Assembly: GCA_963712815.1 (NCBI GenBank)
Contig: CAVQJL010000008.1
Span: forward strand, 620,001 to 684,000
DNA length: 64,000 bases
Source of the DNA: RPQJ01 sp963712815
Lineage (GTDB): Bacteria > Pseudomonadota > Gammaproteobacteria > Steroidobacterales > Steroidobacteraceae
Direction: 5' to 3'
Shown here: in pieces, positions 9,294-17,730 of the stretch
Layout of the letters: every line of letters begins with the position of its first letter
Position numbering within the stretch: position 1 is the first letter of the stretch
Position numbers and translations under genes: made by a program
Notes under the pieces: model-generated
What the model was told of the DNA's origin: nothing
The model's input: only the letters and a program-made list of their open reading frames with translations
Database searches by the model: none

Positions 9294-12194
9294 CTACCGG
9301 CCCTTCGCCGGGGCGAACTGCTGCTGGTTGTCGAGCTGCGGCATGATCGCGCCGAGGTTCTGTCGCAGCGGGTAGGTGTCGTTGGTGAGCCAGCGGCCGA
9401 GAATGTTGGCGTAGAACTCGCTGCCGAGCACGCCGCTCATGCCGCCTGGCAGCGACGTCTCGCCGTCGATCGATCCCGGCCCCATGCCCGGCACGCCCAC
9501 GTAGCGACGGTTTGGCCCGCTGCCGAACATGAACGCGTCGCTCGAGTCGGCCCGCACGCTGTGCGACGAGGCGTCCACCACGCCGAATCCGCCGTCTACC
9601 GCGAGACCGCGCAGGTCGTCGAAGGACGACGGGAAGCCCGGCGTCGCCCCGGGGATGCTCCACGGTCCGCCGACCGCAAGGCCATCGAGCACGATGCGGT
9701 GCAGGCGTCCCCAGAGGTAGTCGTCCTGATTCGTCGAGCCCTTGAACGCCGCTGCGAAGCCCGGTCCGGCGAGGCGATCGAGCGCGTCCGCGAGACTCGC
9801 CAGCATCACGTAGTCCCGCCGCTGAGCAGCCTCGGGCAGGCCGAGCGGCGCGGCCCAGCCGAAGAAGTCCACCGTGGACAGTCCGATACCGTCGCGCTCG
9901 ACGAGGTGGCGCAGCGCCTTGATCGCCTCGCCCGAACCCGGCGTCGGCACGGCGAGCCCTGTCAGCGTGCGGTCGACGCCGTTGCGGACCGCCTGGCCGC
10001 GCCACACCGAGTAGATCGTGGCGGCGATGCTGTGCGCGACCTCGGTCGCCGTGGGCGGCGACCGGCTGCCGTTGCGGTCGGAAGCGTCATAGCCGGTCTC
10101 GACGCCGGTCGGCGTCGAGTAGTCCCAGGCCGCGAGACGCGCCACGGCTTCCACGATGCGCGGATCGGCGGCAAGCGCCGCGAGTGGCGCCGGCGCGCCG
10201 GGCGCCTGCGCATTCCCGAGCGCGCCCGTGATGAACGGCACGAGCACCTCGGCATCGAGCAGCTTGACGTCGGCCTGGATCGCCTTCATGTCCTCCCGAT
10301 CCACCCTGCCTTTCGACAGGCGTTCCCGCAGGGCCTGCGTGATGCGGCCGGCGCGCGTGCCGTGGTCGAAGGCGTAGCCGAGGAAGTAGATGCCCTCGCC
10401 GCCGGGGCGCAGCTGGTTCAGCGGATCGTTGTCGAGCGTCGCGCCGGAGGTGTCGTTGTTCGCATTCACGACGAATCCGTTCTTTGGATTGACGGTCTGC
10501 GGCAGTTCCGCGAACGGCAGCGACAGGTAGCCCGTGCCGTTGAACGCGTCCGGCGCCGGGTCGCGCAGCCACTCGTTGCCGCCCTGCCCGTTACGGATGA
10601 ACCACGGCGGCGCACTGGCCACGGTGCCCGCCTGCAGGTCTTCCCGCAGTGGCACCTCACCCGAAGTGAAGTAAGCGATGTTGCCGGCGATGTCGCCGTA
10701 GATGAAGTTCTGCGAGCCGACGTCGAAGTACTGCAGCGCGTGCACGAAATCGTCGAGGTTGCGTGCGAAGTTGAACAGCCGGAACGTCTCGAGCTCGCGC
10801 GAGGCACCGAACCCCGTGTACTGCACGCTCAATGCCAGCCCGTCGCCGAGGTCCGCGATCACGGGGCCGTTGTTGCGGCGGGGCAGCGTGAGCACCACGG
10901 CGGGAATCGCACCGCCGGGCGGCAGCGGCACGATCGTGTCCGGGCCGTTGGCGAGGCCGTCGAGCAGGTTGGCCCGGAACGAGACGGGGACCGGGATGAC
11001 GGGCTCGGGGTTGCCCATGTAAAGCGAGGAAAGCCCGCTGGGCGAGGAAGGGTCTGGCACCAGCTGCTCGAGGTAGGTATCGGTGACGTCGAAGCCCGTC
11101 GTGGTCTCGCCCCAGGTGACGTAGCGATTCTGCCCGAGCACCACGTAGGGCGCGCCGGCCACGGCACTGCCAATCACGTCGAGGCCGCCCTTCTTGGAGA
11201 CCAGGTGCACCTGGTGGAAATTCGCCGGCAGGTCGAGGCTCAGGTGGGGATCGTTGGCCACCAGCGGCCGCCCGTCCTTCGTGAGCCAGCCCGCCACGGC
11301 CCACTCGTTGCTGCCGATCTGCAGTTCCGTCCGGTTGAGCGTACTGCGCAGCAGCGGCACGGCGTCGTAGCGCTTGCCAAGGTCGCGCAGGGCGCGCTGC
11401 GCCGCGGCGTCCAGTGCCGGAGCGCCGACCGAGGGGCCCGTGACGCCCTTCGCCGCGCGAGACGCGCGTGCGGCGGCGCCCGCCTTGATCGCGCCGAGGA
11501 ACGGCGCGCTGCCGGTGGCGTCCGGTACGCTCGCAGCAGGGTCGAATGGCGCCGAGCGGAACACGTCGCCGAAGAACATCGCCTGTGCCAGCGCCGGACC
11601 GAGCGCCGACTGATAGGCCTGGAAGTTCTGGGTCGCGCCGGTGTCGATATCGAACGACAACTGGAACGCCAGGGCCTTGCCGATGACCGCGCTATCGAGA
11701 GCGGTCCAGGGCTCGAACTTCGTGAGCTGCAGTGCCGCGTACTGCGCGGGCAGTTCGTTGCGCTGCACGTAGGCGTTGACGCCGTCGGCGTAGACCTGCA
11801 GCGCGTCCAGCATCTCCTTCGAGTAGGCCGTCATCGAGCGCTCCGCCGCGCGGCGGAGCCCGATCGTCCGCAGCTCGACGTCGCTGCGCAGCACCGCGTT
11901 GCCCGGGCCGACGCCGAGCAGCTCGGCCAGCGTGCCGCTCGCCTGGCGGCGCAGCACGTCGATCTGGAACAGGCGATCCTGCGCCGTGACCCAGCCCTGC
12001 AGGAACACGGCGTCGTGCTCGTCGAAGGCGTAGATGTGCGGCATGCCGTCGATGTCGCGCAGGATGCGCGCGCGGCCGTTTAGTTCCGGCAGGCTGACGG
12101 TCGCCTCTTTGGCCAGGCCGGGCGGGCTCGGCGCGGCGGTGGCGGCCGAGACGATGAGCAGTGCGCAAAAGGTCGCGAGATAGGCGTGACGCAT
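9294..12194 (-). CDS. Penicillin acylase family Ntn-hydrolase (S45), exported
   Basis: A 966-aa precursor of the penicillin G/AHL acylase family, which hydrolyses amide-linked acyl chains in the periplasm after autocatalytic maturation. A signal peptide (MRHAYLATFCALLIVSAATA) is followed by the alpha-chain region (ARILRDIDGMPHIYAFDEHDA, about residues 42-62). The beta chain would start at Ser about 295 in IGSNEWAVAG, the expected Gly-Ser-Asn nucleophile after a spacer peptide. I chose the ATG at 12194 because it is preceded by an AGGGGAAG ribosome site and opens a good signal peptide; the frame stays open 49 codons further upstream. The substrate (beta-lactam, acyl-homoserine lactone, cyclic lipopeptide or other) cannot be told from sequence. 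Confidence 0.9.
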   Translation of the reverse strand: MRHAYLATFCALLIVSAATAAPSPPGLAKEATVSLPELNGRARILRDIDGMPHIYAFDEHDAVFLQGWVTAQDRLFQIDVLRRQASGTLAELLGVGPGNAVLRSDVELRTIGLRRAAERSMTAYSKEMLDALQVYADGVNAYVQRNELPAQYAALQLTKFEPWTALDSAVIGKALAFQLSFDIDTGATQNFQAYQSALGPALAQAMFFGDVFRSAPFDPAASVPDATGSAPFLGAIKAGAAARASRAAKGVTGPSVGAPALDAAAQRALRDLGKRYDAVPLLRSTLNRTELQIGSNEWAVAGWLTKDGRPLVANDPHLSLDLPANFHQVHLVSKKGGLDVIGSAVAGAPYVVLGQNRYVTWGETTTGFDVTDTYLEQLVPDPSSPSGLSSLYMGNPEPVIPVPVSFRANLLDGLANGPDTIVPLPPGGAIPAVVLTLPRRNNGPVIADLGDGLALSVQYTGFGASRELETFRLFNFARNLDDFVHALQYFDVGSQNFIYGDIAGNIAYFTSGEVPLREDLQAGTVASAPPWFIRNGQGGNEWLRDPAPDAFNGTGYLSLPFAELPQTVNPKNGFVVNANNDTSGATLDNDPLNQLRPGGEGIYFLGYAFDHGTRAGRITQALRERLSKGRVDREDMKAIQADVKLLDAEVLVPFITGALGNAQAPGAPAPLAALAADPRIVEAVARLAAWDYSTPTGVETGYDASDRNGSRSPPTATEVAHSIAATIYSVWRGQAVRNGVDRTLTGLAVPTPGSGEAIKALRHLVERDGIGLSTVDFFGWAAPLGLPEAAQRRDYVMLASLADALDRLAGPGFAAAFKGSTNQDDYLWGRLHRIVLDGLAVGGPWSIPGATPGFPSSFDDLRGLAVDGGFGVVDASSHSVRADSSDAFMFGSGPNRRYVGVPGMGPGSIDGETSLPGGMSGVLGSEFYANILGRWLTNDTYPLRQNLGAIMPQLDNQQQFAPAKGR

Positions 12195-12255
12195 CCTGTT
12201 CTTCCCCTGGTCCGTTGATTGTTCTGCAGCACACCGCCGCAGCGGTGCTACCCCG

Positions 12256-12283
12256 GTTATACGCCGGTTTGACGTCTGTTCAA
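12256..12283 (-). promoter_or_regulatory. Predicted sigma70 promoter for the acylase gene
   Basis: On the minus strand TTGAAC (12283-12278) and TATAAC (12261-12256) are separated by 16 nt. The expected transcript start gives a leader of about 55 nt before the ATG at 12194. Prediction by eye from consensus only. Confidence 0.5.
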
Positions 12284-12344
12284 GCGGGTCAGCGGGAGCC
12301 GCAGCCCGCGTTCTCGTTATGTGAAATCGAGCCCCATGCAACGC

Positions 12345-13499
12345 TCATCGCCATGCCGGCCGCGGTGCCCAGCGCCAGACCAGGATGCCCGCGACGATCG
12401 CGAGTGCCAGGTCGGCCCAGCCATATTCAGGCGCCGCGACGCCAGCCTGCAGCAGCACGAGCAGCAGCACGAGCAGCACCGTGACGCCGGCAGCGACGTG
12501 CGGATAGAGGCCGGCGCCGGCCAGCAGCCAGGCAAGCCCGAGGTAGCTGAACGCCTTGCCGGCGAGATCCGGGGGCGCGGGCGCGGGACTCGCCAGCAGG
12601 TAGTGCAGTAACTGCGATTCCGGGAGCGCGCGTGCCGTGCCGCCCACGGCCGGCGCCAGCGCTACGGCCGCGAGCCAGGTCCCCAGGACAGCCGCGACCA
12701 GCGCCGACCGGGTCCGGTCCTCGAGCCGGCTGACCAGCACCAACGTCGGCAGCAGCAGGGCGAGCGCGGCGAGTTCCGCCACCTCGAGCGTGCCGCCCGT
12801 CGTGAAGGCGCGCCCGACGAGCACGGCCGCGATCACGAGGAGCAGGGCATCCACGCTGCGTTCACGGCGCACCAGATGCAGCACGGCCTGGGTCACGACC
12901 AGCCAGCCGACCAGGAACGCCGCGACCTCGGGCCATTCGAGCCGCGGACTGAACAACGGCTGCACAGCGCGCTTCAACTGCCGCAGGCTCGCGTCGGGCA
13001 CGAGGGGCCACAGGCGCTCGACCAGCCACAGGACGAGCACTGACAGTGCGACCGCACCGCCGCGTCCGCGCGGGTTGGCACGCGGGGTCATGCGCGCGCC
13101 GAGCGCGTGCCACGCCGATCCGCCGATGGCGCCCGCCAGCGCGCCGGCTACGTTCAGCGACAGGTCCGTGAGGCTCGGGACACGGATCTCGATCGAGGCC
13201 TGCGTCACCTCCATCGCAAGCGAGAGCAATCCGCCGCCTGCTACCCCCGAGACCAGCGCCGCGACGCGCCCGAAGCGCGGCTCCACGAGCAGCGCCATGC
13301 AGAACCCGAGGGGCAAGTACAGCAGCACGTTGTTGAACATGTCGCCCCGCGAGGCGCGTGCCCAGGTGAGCTGCCGCAGCGCTTCTGCGACCGACGGGCC
13401 GTCGTCCACGAACCGGAACGGGTAGAGCGACGCGTACAGGATCAGCGCGACCATGATCGCGAGCAGCAGCGGGGCAGCGAAGTGCGAGCGGCCGCGCAC
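12345..13499 (-). CDS. VanZ-like family polytopic membrane protein
   Basis: A 384-aa membrane protein. The N-terminal part matches the VanZ-like pattern: a first helix ending in ILYASLYPF, then DMFNNVLLYLPLGF with the conserved Asn-Asn/Pro-Leu-Gly, an MEVTQ helix, and DLSLNVAGALAG. About seven or more further hydrophobic segments follow, making it much longer than simple VanZ proteins. The GTG start at 13499 is 4 nt past the stop of the upstream exported-protein gene with an AAGGA ribosome site, so translation looks coupled. Function is unknown; VanZ in enterococci affects teicoplanin susceptibility, but most relatives are uncharacterised. Confidence 0.8.
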   Translation of the reverse strand: MRGRSHFAAPLLLAIMVALILYASLYPFRFVDDGPSVAEALRQLTWARASRGDMFNNVLLYLPLGFCMALLVEPRFGRVAALVSGVAGGGLLSLAMEVTQASIEIRVPSLTDLSLNVAGALAGAIGGSAWHALGARMTPRANPRGRGGAVALSVLVLWLVERLWPLVPDASLRQLKRAVQPLFSPRLEWPEVAAFLVGWLVVTQAVLHLVRRERSVDALLLVIAAVLVGRAFTTGGTLEVAELAALALLLPTLVLVSRLEDRTRSALVAAVLGTWLAAVALAPAVGGTARALPESQLLHYLLASPAPAPPDLAGKAFSYLGLAWLLAGAGLYPHVAAGVTVLLVLLLVLLQAGVAAPEYGWADLALAIVAGILVWRWAPRPAWR

Positions 13500-13503
13500 G
13501 GGA

Positions 13504-14604
13504 TCAGTCCTTCGCCGTCCGGCTGCGCTCGCCAGGACGGCGGCCGAAGGCCATCTCGAGCACCACGGCGGCCTCGGGGACGAATTCGCGGGGCTCTGAC
13601 AGCTCCTGGCGTATCCAGCCGCCGCCACCGCGCAGTTCCAGGATCAGCCACTCGCGGAACAACCGCTGGCGGTGAATGAGCAGGAGCTGGTATTCGACCG
13701 GGTTGACCTCGCGCCCCGTTTCGCCCCGGATCGCGCCGCGCAGCGCGACGGCACGCGAGGCGCTCAGGGCATTGAACAGCGTGAGATTGGTGTTCCAGCG
13801 CATGCCGTCCGTGGCTTCCGAGATGCGCAGGTGATTGCCCCAACGCAGCATGCGCGTGTCGCCGAGCGCGCGCTCGAACACGAGGCGCGTGGTGGTGCCC
13901 AAGCCGTCCTCGTTCTCCCAGAACACCGTCTGGCGCGCCCGGAACAGCAGGTTGTCGGCGAGCCGGTCCTGGTACCAGTAGCTCGCCTGCACGAACGGGT
14001 CGGGCGGCGTGCGGAGCCGCACGCCGGCACCGAGGTTCAGGCGGCTGCGGGTGCCGCGCATCGGCTCGAATCCGAGGCCGAGCAGCCAGCTGCGTTCCTC
14101 GTCCTCCTCGGTGAACGCGACGCTGTCGAACTCGCCCGAGCCCCCTTCGATGAACGCCTCGTCGGTGTCGCGCCCGAACACCGCCAGCATGCGCCGCCGG
14201 GCGACGGGCATCTGCACCTGGGCGTGCAGCGTGAGCTCCTCGCCGAAGCCGTCGCGCTTGTCCCACTCGACCCCGGCGCGCAGGCGTCCGTGCGTCCTGC
14301 GCGTCTCGACGATCTCGTTCTCGGGCAGCACGCCGAACAGGCTGTCGAAGTACCAGGCCGTCACGCAGACGCTGCGCTCGACCCCGGTGCGGAAGCTCTC
14401 GAGCGTGGGCGCGTCGGGACCCTCGAGTTCCGGGCAGGGTGCGCGCCGCTTGATCGATGCCTCCGGTTGCGCGTCCGGATCGGCTTCCGCGCGTGCCGCC
14501 GGTGGCGACAGCACCACCGCCGCGGCGGCGAGCAGGCAGCGCGCGCCCCAGGCCCATCCACGAGCCGGCAGCCACGCCCGCGTTGCTTGGACCCCCTCCG
14601 CCAC
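13504..14604 (-). CDS. Uncharacterised exported protein, possibly an outer-membrane beta-barrel
   Basis: About 366 aa from a GTG at 14604, though the start is uncertain. An N-terminal signal sequence (GARCLLAAAAVVLSPPAARA) is followed by a Glu/Asp-rich linker, then many short alternating polar/hydrophobic stretches rich in Arg, Trp and Tyr (for example RLRAGVEWDKRDGFGEELTL, FVQASYWYQDRLADNLLFRA, ELRGGGGWIRQEL). That pattern and an ending of the type VVLEMAFGRR suggest an outer-membrane barrel. I do not recognise the family. It sits 9 nt after ctaB and just before the VanZ-like gene, so it is probably expressed with the oxidase assembly genes. Confidence 0.7.
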   Translation of the reverse strand: MAEGVQATRAWLPARGWAWGARCLLAAAAVVLSPPAARAEADPDAQPEASIKRRAPCPELEGPDAPTLESFRTGVERSVCVTAWYFDSLFGVLPENEIVETRRTHGRLRAGVEWDKRDGFGEELTLHAQVQMPVARRRMLAVFGRDTDEAFIEGGSGEFDSVAFTEEDEERSWLLGLGFEPMRGTRSRLNLGAGVRLRTPPDPFVQASYWYQDRLADNLLFRARQTVFWENEDGLGTTTRLVFERALGDTRMLRWGNHLRISEATDGMRWNTNLTLFNALSASRAVALRGAIRGETGREVNPVEYQLLLIHRQRLFREWLILELRGGGGWIRQELSEPREFVPEAAVVLEMAFGRRPGERSRTAKD

Positions 14605-14612
14605 CGTCGGCC

Positions 14613-15521
14613 TCAGAACCGCAGCATCAGGTAGTGGTCCACGAGCAAGGCGCCGAACAGCACCATCAGGTAGTTGATCGAATAGCGGAACACCTTCATC
14701 GGCAGCTCGACGGGTGCACCCTCGCGCCGCAACGCCATGGCGTAGCGAATGAACTGCGCTCCGAGCACCGCGGCCACCGCGACGTAGATGAGCCCGCTCA
14801 TGCCGGTGAGGTAGGGCAGCAGGGTCACGATCACGAGCAGGATCGTGTAGAGCAGGATGTGCAGGCGAGTGAATTCGACGCCGTAGGCCACCGGCAGCAT
14901 CGGGATGCCGGTGCGCGCGTAGTCGTCGCGCCGCGCGATGGCCAGCGCCCAGAAGTGCGGCGGCGTCCACGCGAAGATGATCAGGAACAGCAACAGTGCG
15001 TGCGGATCGACGCTGTCGGTGACTGCCGTCCAGCCGAGCACGGGCGGCGCCGCGCCCGCGGCGCCGCCGATGACGATGTTCTGCGGCGTGACGTGCTTGA
15101 GCCAGACCGTGTAGAGGAAGGCGTAGCCGATCAGCGAGGCGAAGGTGAGCACCGCGGTAAGCGGGTTCACGAGCAGCCACAGCAGCAGCATGGAGAGCAC
15201 CCCGACCACGGTGGCGTAGGCGAGCGCCTGGGCGGTGGTGACGGCGCCCGAGGGAATGGGCCGTCCCATGGTGCGCGCCATCTGCTCGTCGAAGCGCCGG
15301 TCCACGACCTGGTTGATCGCGGCCGCGCTGGTGGCCGCGAGGCCGATGCCGAGCGTGCCCCAGCCGAGTGCCGCGAGCGGAGGCAGCCCAGGGACCGCGA
15401 GGAACATGCCGACGACGGCCGTGAACACGATCAGGGCCACGACGCGCGGCTTGCCGAGCTCGTAGTAGTCGCGCCAGGTCGCGGACCCGGGCGATGCGAG
15501 GTGTGAGTCCGCGGTGGCCAT
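14613..15521 (-). CDS. ctaB: Protoheme IX farnesyltransferase (heme O synthase)
   Basis: A 302-aa UbiA-superfamily membrane enzyme that transfers a farnesyl group to heme B, giving heme O for the terminal oxidase. The first Asp-rich motif is NQVVDRRFDEQM (Asn-x3-Asp-x3-Asp type), followed by the second conserved loop with YTVWLKHVTPQN and about eight to nine hydrophobic segments. Length is typical. It belongs to the cox cluster downstream of ctaA, separated from it by a GFA-family gene; CtaB product is the substrate of CtaA. Also called cyoE. Confidence 0.96.
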   Translation of the reverse strand: MATADSHLASPGSATWRDYYELGKPRVVALIVFTAVVGMFLAVPGLPPLAALGWGTLGIGLAATSAAAINQVVDRRFDEQMARTMGRPIPSGAVTTAQALAYATVVGVLSMLLLWLLVNPLTAVLTFASLIGYAFLYTVWLKHVTPQNIVIGGAAGAAPPVLGWTAVTDSVDPHALLLFLIIFAWTPPHFWALAIARRDDYARTGIPMLPVAYGVEFTRLHILLYTILLVIVTLLPYLTGMSGLIYVAVAAVLGAQFIRYAMALRREGAPVELPMKVFRYSINYLMVLFGALLVDHYLMLRF

Positions 15522-15585
15522 GGAGGGGCGGCATTGTACCGGTTCGCCGCGAACGGCGATTCCCGCGGCTTGCGCGGGCCGGTGC

Positions 15586-16080
15586 TCAGCCGGGCGCGGG
15601 CCGGGGGCGCGTCGCGGCGCGTCGCTCGAGGCTCGCTTGCGGCCAGTGCTCCGAGGCCCGGTAGTACTCTGACACGGCCGGCGTGCCCGGCGGCAGCATC
15701 ACCCAGGGCTGCTTCGACGAGGTGTAGATGTGGATGTCGGGCGGCCAGCGGTCGGGATCATCGAGCGTGCCGACGCGGACGAAGCGGATGGCATCGCCTG
15801 CGCCCGCGTAGTTGCTCCAGAGCGCGACCTGGCAGCGCGGACAGCGCCAGATTCGCTGGCCCTTGCCGCTGTTCGTGGGCGTGTCCACGGGCACGACCTC
15901 GCCGGCGAGCAGCTCGACACGGTCGGACTCGATGAGCGCGTTCAGCGCGAAGGCGCTGCCGCTTTCCCGCTGGCACCAGCGGCAGTGGCAGCAGTGCACG
16001 AACAGCGGTACGCAGGTCATGCGATAGCGTACGTGCCGGCAGGCGCACCCGCCTTCGCTCGGGGTCACGTCGGAGTTCAT
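15586..16080 (-). CDS. GFA-domain (CENP-V/GFA-like) zinc protein
   Basis: A 164-aa protein of the glutathione-dependent formaldehyde-activating enzyme fold. Zinc-ligand cysteines are visible in the family order: GCACR near residue 11, HCCHCRWCQ near residue 29, and RCPRC near residue 79, with the usual ESGSAFALNAL after the second cluster. Proteins of this family are small cytoplasmic zinc proteins, most of unknown reaction; the formaldehyde activity is established only for a few. The position between ctaA and ctaB is unusual for an oxidase cluster. Some link with heme maturation or thiol chemistry is possible but unproven. Confidence 0.88.
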   Translation of the reverse strand: MNSDVTPSEGGCACRHVRYRMTCVPLFVHCCHCRWCQRESGSAFALNALIESDRVELLAGEVVPVDTPTNSGKGQRIWRCPRCQVALWSNYAGAGDAIRFVRVGTLDDPDRWPPDIHIYTSSKQPWVMLPPGTPAVSEYYRASEHWPQASLERRAATRPRPAPG

Positions 16081-16099
16081 GCCACGGTCCTCCCCGGAT

Positions 16100-17101
16100 T
16101 CAGCGCAGGGTTCTGGGCGTCCACAGATACCTGAGCAGCGCCACGACCGCCAGCACCAGCAGCGCCGCGATGCCGTTGTGCGCCGTTGCGAAGCTGAGAG
16201 GCAGGGCCTTCATCACCATCAGCGGACCGACGGTCCACTGCACCACCAGCAGGACCGCCAGCGCCGCGCCGGCCGTCCGCACGGCGCCCGACCGCCCGGT
16301 GCGGATCGCGCGCCAGGCGACGAACCCGAGCACCGCCGCCGAGACGACCGCGCCGAGGCGGTGCACGAAGTGGATCGCGACGCGTGCCGGGTGATCGAGC
16401 ACGCCGCCCTCGTAGTCGATGCCGAGGCCGCGCCACAGCACGAAGGCGTCCTTGAAGTCCATGTCCGGCCAGAACGACCGCTGGCAGGTCGGGAAGTCGG
16501 GGCAGGCGAGCGCCGCATAGTTGGTGCTGACCCAGCCGCCCAGCATGATCTGCAGCGCCAGCACCACGAGGCCGACGAGCGCCAGCCGGCGCAGCGCCAG
16601 TTCGCCGCGGGGACGCGTGGTGCGGTCCACCCGCAGCGCGAGCCACCACAGCAGCGCCATCGTCGTCATCCCGCCGACGAGGTGCGCGGTCACGACCGCC
16701 GGCTTCAGCAGCAGCGTCACCGTCCACATGCCGAGCAACCCCTGGAATACCACCAGCATCACCAGAAATCCTGGCAGCCGCACCGGCTGCGCCGGGTCGC
16801 GACGGTTGGACCAGGCGACGGCCGCGATCGCGAGGATCAGCAGGCCGAGGCCGGTGGCCAGGTAGCGGTGGATCATTTCCCGCAGCGCCTTGCCCGCCTC
16901 GAGCGGCCTGTCGGGAAACGCGGCATTGACCTGCTCCGTGTTCTGCAGCGCCTGCCCGACCGTGAGGTGCCCGTAGCAGCCCGGCCAGTCGGGGCAGCCG
17001 AGGCCTGCGTGGGTGAGGCGCACCCAGGCGCCGAGCACGATCACGCACAGCGCGACCAGCGTTGCGACGAGGCACAGGCGGCGGAACAGCGTGAGTTTCA
17101 T
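16100..17101 (-). CDS. ctaA: Heme A synthase (COX15/CtaA family)
   Basis: A 333-aa membrane enzyme that oxidises the C8 methyl of heme O to the formyl group of heme A. The first half has VLGAWVRLTHAGLGCPDWPGCYG and the second half the repeat-like GGWVSTNYAALACPDFPTCQ. Conserved heme-ligating histidines are seen in IHRYLA, TAHLVGG, IHFVHRLGA and ATAHNGIAA, in eight hydrophobic helices. I took the ATG at 17101 because a GAGG site lies 9 nt upstream; the ATG at 17110 sits directly on that site. It follows the SCO-like gene by about a dozen bases. Confidence 0.95.
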   Translation of the reverse strand: MKLTLFRRLCLVATLVALCVIVLGAWVRLTHAGLGCPDWPGCYGHLTVGQALQNTEQVNAAFPDRPLEAGKALREMIHRYLATGLGLLILAIAAVAWSNRRDPAQPVRLPGFLVMLVVFQGLLGMWTVTLLLKPAVVTAHLVGGMTTMALLWWLALRVDRTTRPRGELALRRLALVGLVVLALQIMLGGWVSTNYAALACPDFPTCQRSFWPDMDFKDAFVLWRGLGIDYEGGVLDHPARVAIHFVHRLGAVVSAAVLGFVAWRAIRTGRSGAVRTAGAALAVLLVVQWTVGPLMVMKALPLSFATAHNGIAALLVLAVVALLRYLWTPRTLR

Positions 17102-17112
17102 GGCTGGCATCC

Positions 17113-17730
17113 TCAGCCGATGTGGGACAGGCGCAGCAGCTTCTTCAGGTCCGAGAGCAGCGACTTGTCCGGAGCCGTCGGCGGGTAGCTCATGAGCAGG
17201 TTGCCGAGCGGGTCCACGAGGTAGATTCGCCCCGCGTCGGCGATCGGCACGCCCCCGAAGGTCGGGAACGGCTCGAGCAGTGCAGCGGAGGCGGCGTCCT
17301 CGACGAGCGCGACGACGAGGTCCGGGTGCTCCTCGCTGAGGAAGCCGCGGTCGCAGCAGCGTCCCGTCACCAGGAACACGCGCTGCACGCGATCCATGTC
17401 CTTGTTGAGCGCGATGTGCGACTGGCGCATCAGGTAAAGGGCCTTGCGGCAGCGCTCGTCGCACAACCCGTCGCCGACGTACAGCATGGTCCACTTGCCG
17501 GTCAGGAACGCGGCAGCCGTGGTCCCGCCGTCCATCGTCGGCAGGGCGATCACCGCGAGCGGGCGCGCCGGCTCGATCAGGTCGCCCTTGCTGGCGTCGC
17601 CCGCCGGGCGCCAGCCGGTGGGCCCGTAGTACATCCAGAAGGCCACGGCCAGCGGCACGAAGAACAGTGCCGCGAGCCCGAGCAGCTGGCGGCGGCCGCG
17701 TCGTACGGCAGCAGGATCGGTGAGGTTCAT
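17113..17730 (-). CDS. SCO/thioredoxin-fold-like oxidase assembly protein
   Basis: A 205-aa protein with one N-terminal membrane anchor (LLGLAALFFVPLAVAFWMYYG) and a periplasmic domain. The domain contains GDGLCDERCRKALYLMRQ, a Cys-x3-Cys in the place of the copper-binding Cys pair of SCO proteins, and a further Cys-Cys (GRCCDRG). The ending resembles a thioredoxin fold (IYLVDPLGNLLMSYPP). Its place between SURF1 and ctaA is typical of gammaproteobacterial cox clusters. A role in copper delivery or thiol reduction at CoxB is likely from context. The stop side of SURF1 overlaps its start by four bases. Confidence 0.78.
   Translation of the reverse strand: MNLTDPAAVRRGRRQLLGLAALFFVPLAVAFWMYYGPTGWRPAGDASKGDLIEPARPLAVIALPTMDGGTTAAAFLTGKWTMLYVGDGLCDERCRKALYLMRQSHIALNKDMDRVQRVFLVTGRCCDRGFLSEEHPDLVVALVEDAASAALLEPFPTFGGVPIADAGRIYLVDPLGNLLMSYPPTAPDKSLLSDLKKLLRLSHIG

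Noticed and set aside
6581..9346. Very long open frame on the plus strand opposite trkA/uvrD
   Set aside because: It is antisense to uvrD, whose motifs are complete; the frame is Arg/His/Ala-rich without domains, as expected from high GC content.
9252..12083. Long plus-strand open frame opposite the acylase gene
   Set aside because: Low-complexity Arg/Gly/Val composition and no motifs; the minus strand encodes a complete acylase with signal peptide and nucleophile.
13504..15534. A single 676-residue minus-strand frame spanning ctaB and the exported protein
   Set aside because: Its first half is out of frame with ctaB and reads as Arg/Ala-rich noise; only the second half, from about 14604, is the real exported protein.
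17108..17110. ATG at 17110 as the ctaA start
   Set aside because: The GAGG ribosome site lies directly on it; the ATG at 17101 has proper spacing and gives the usual N-terminus.
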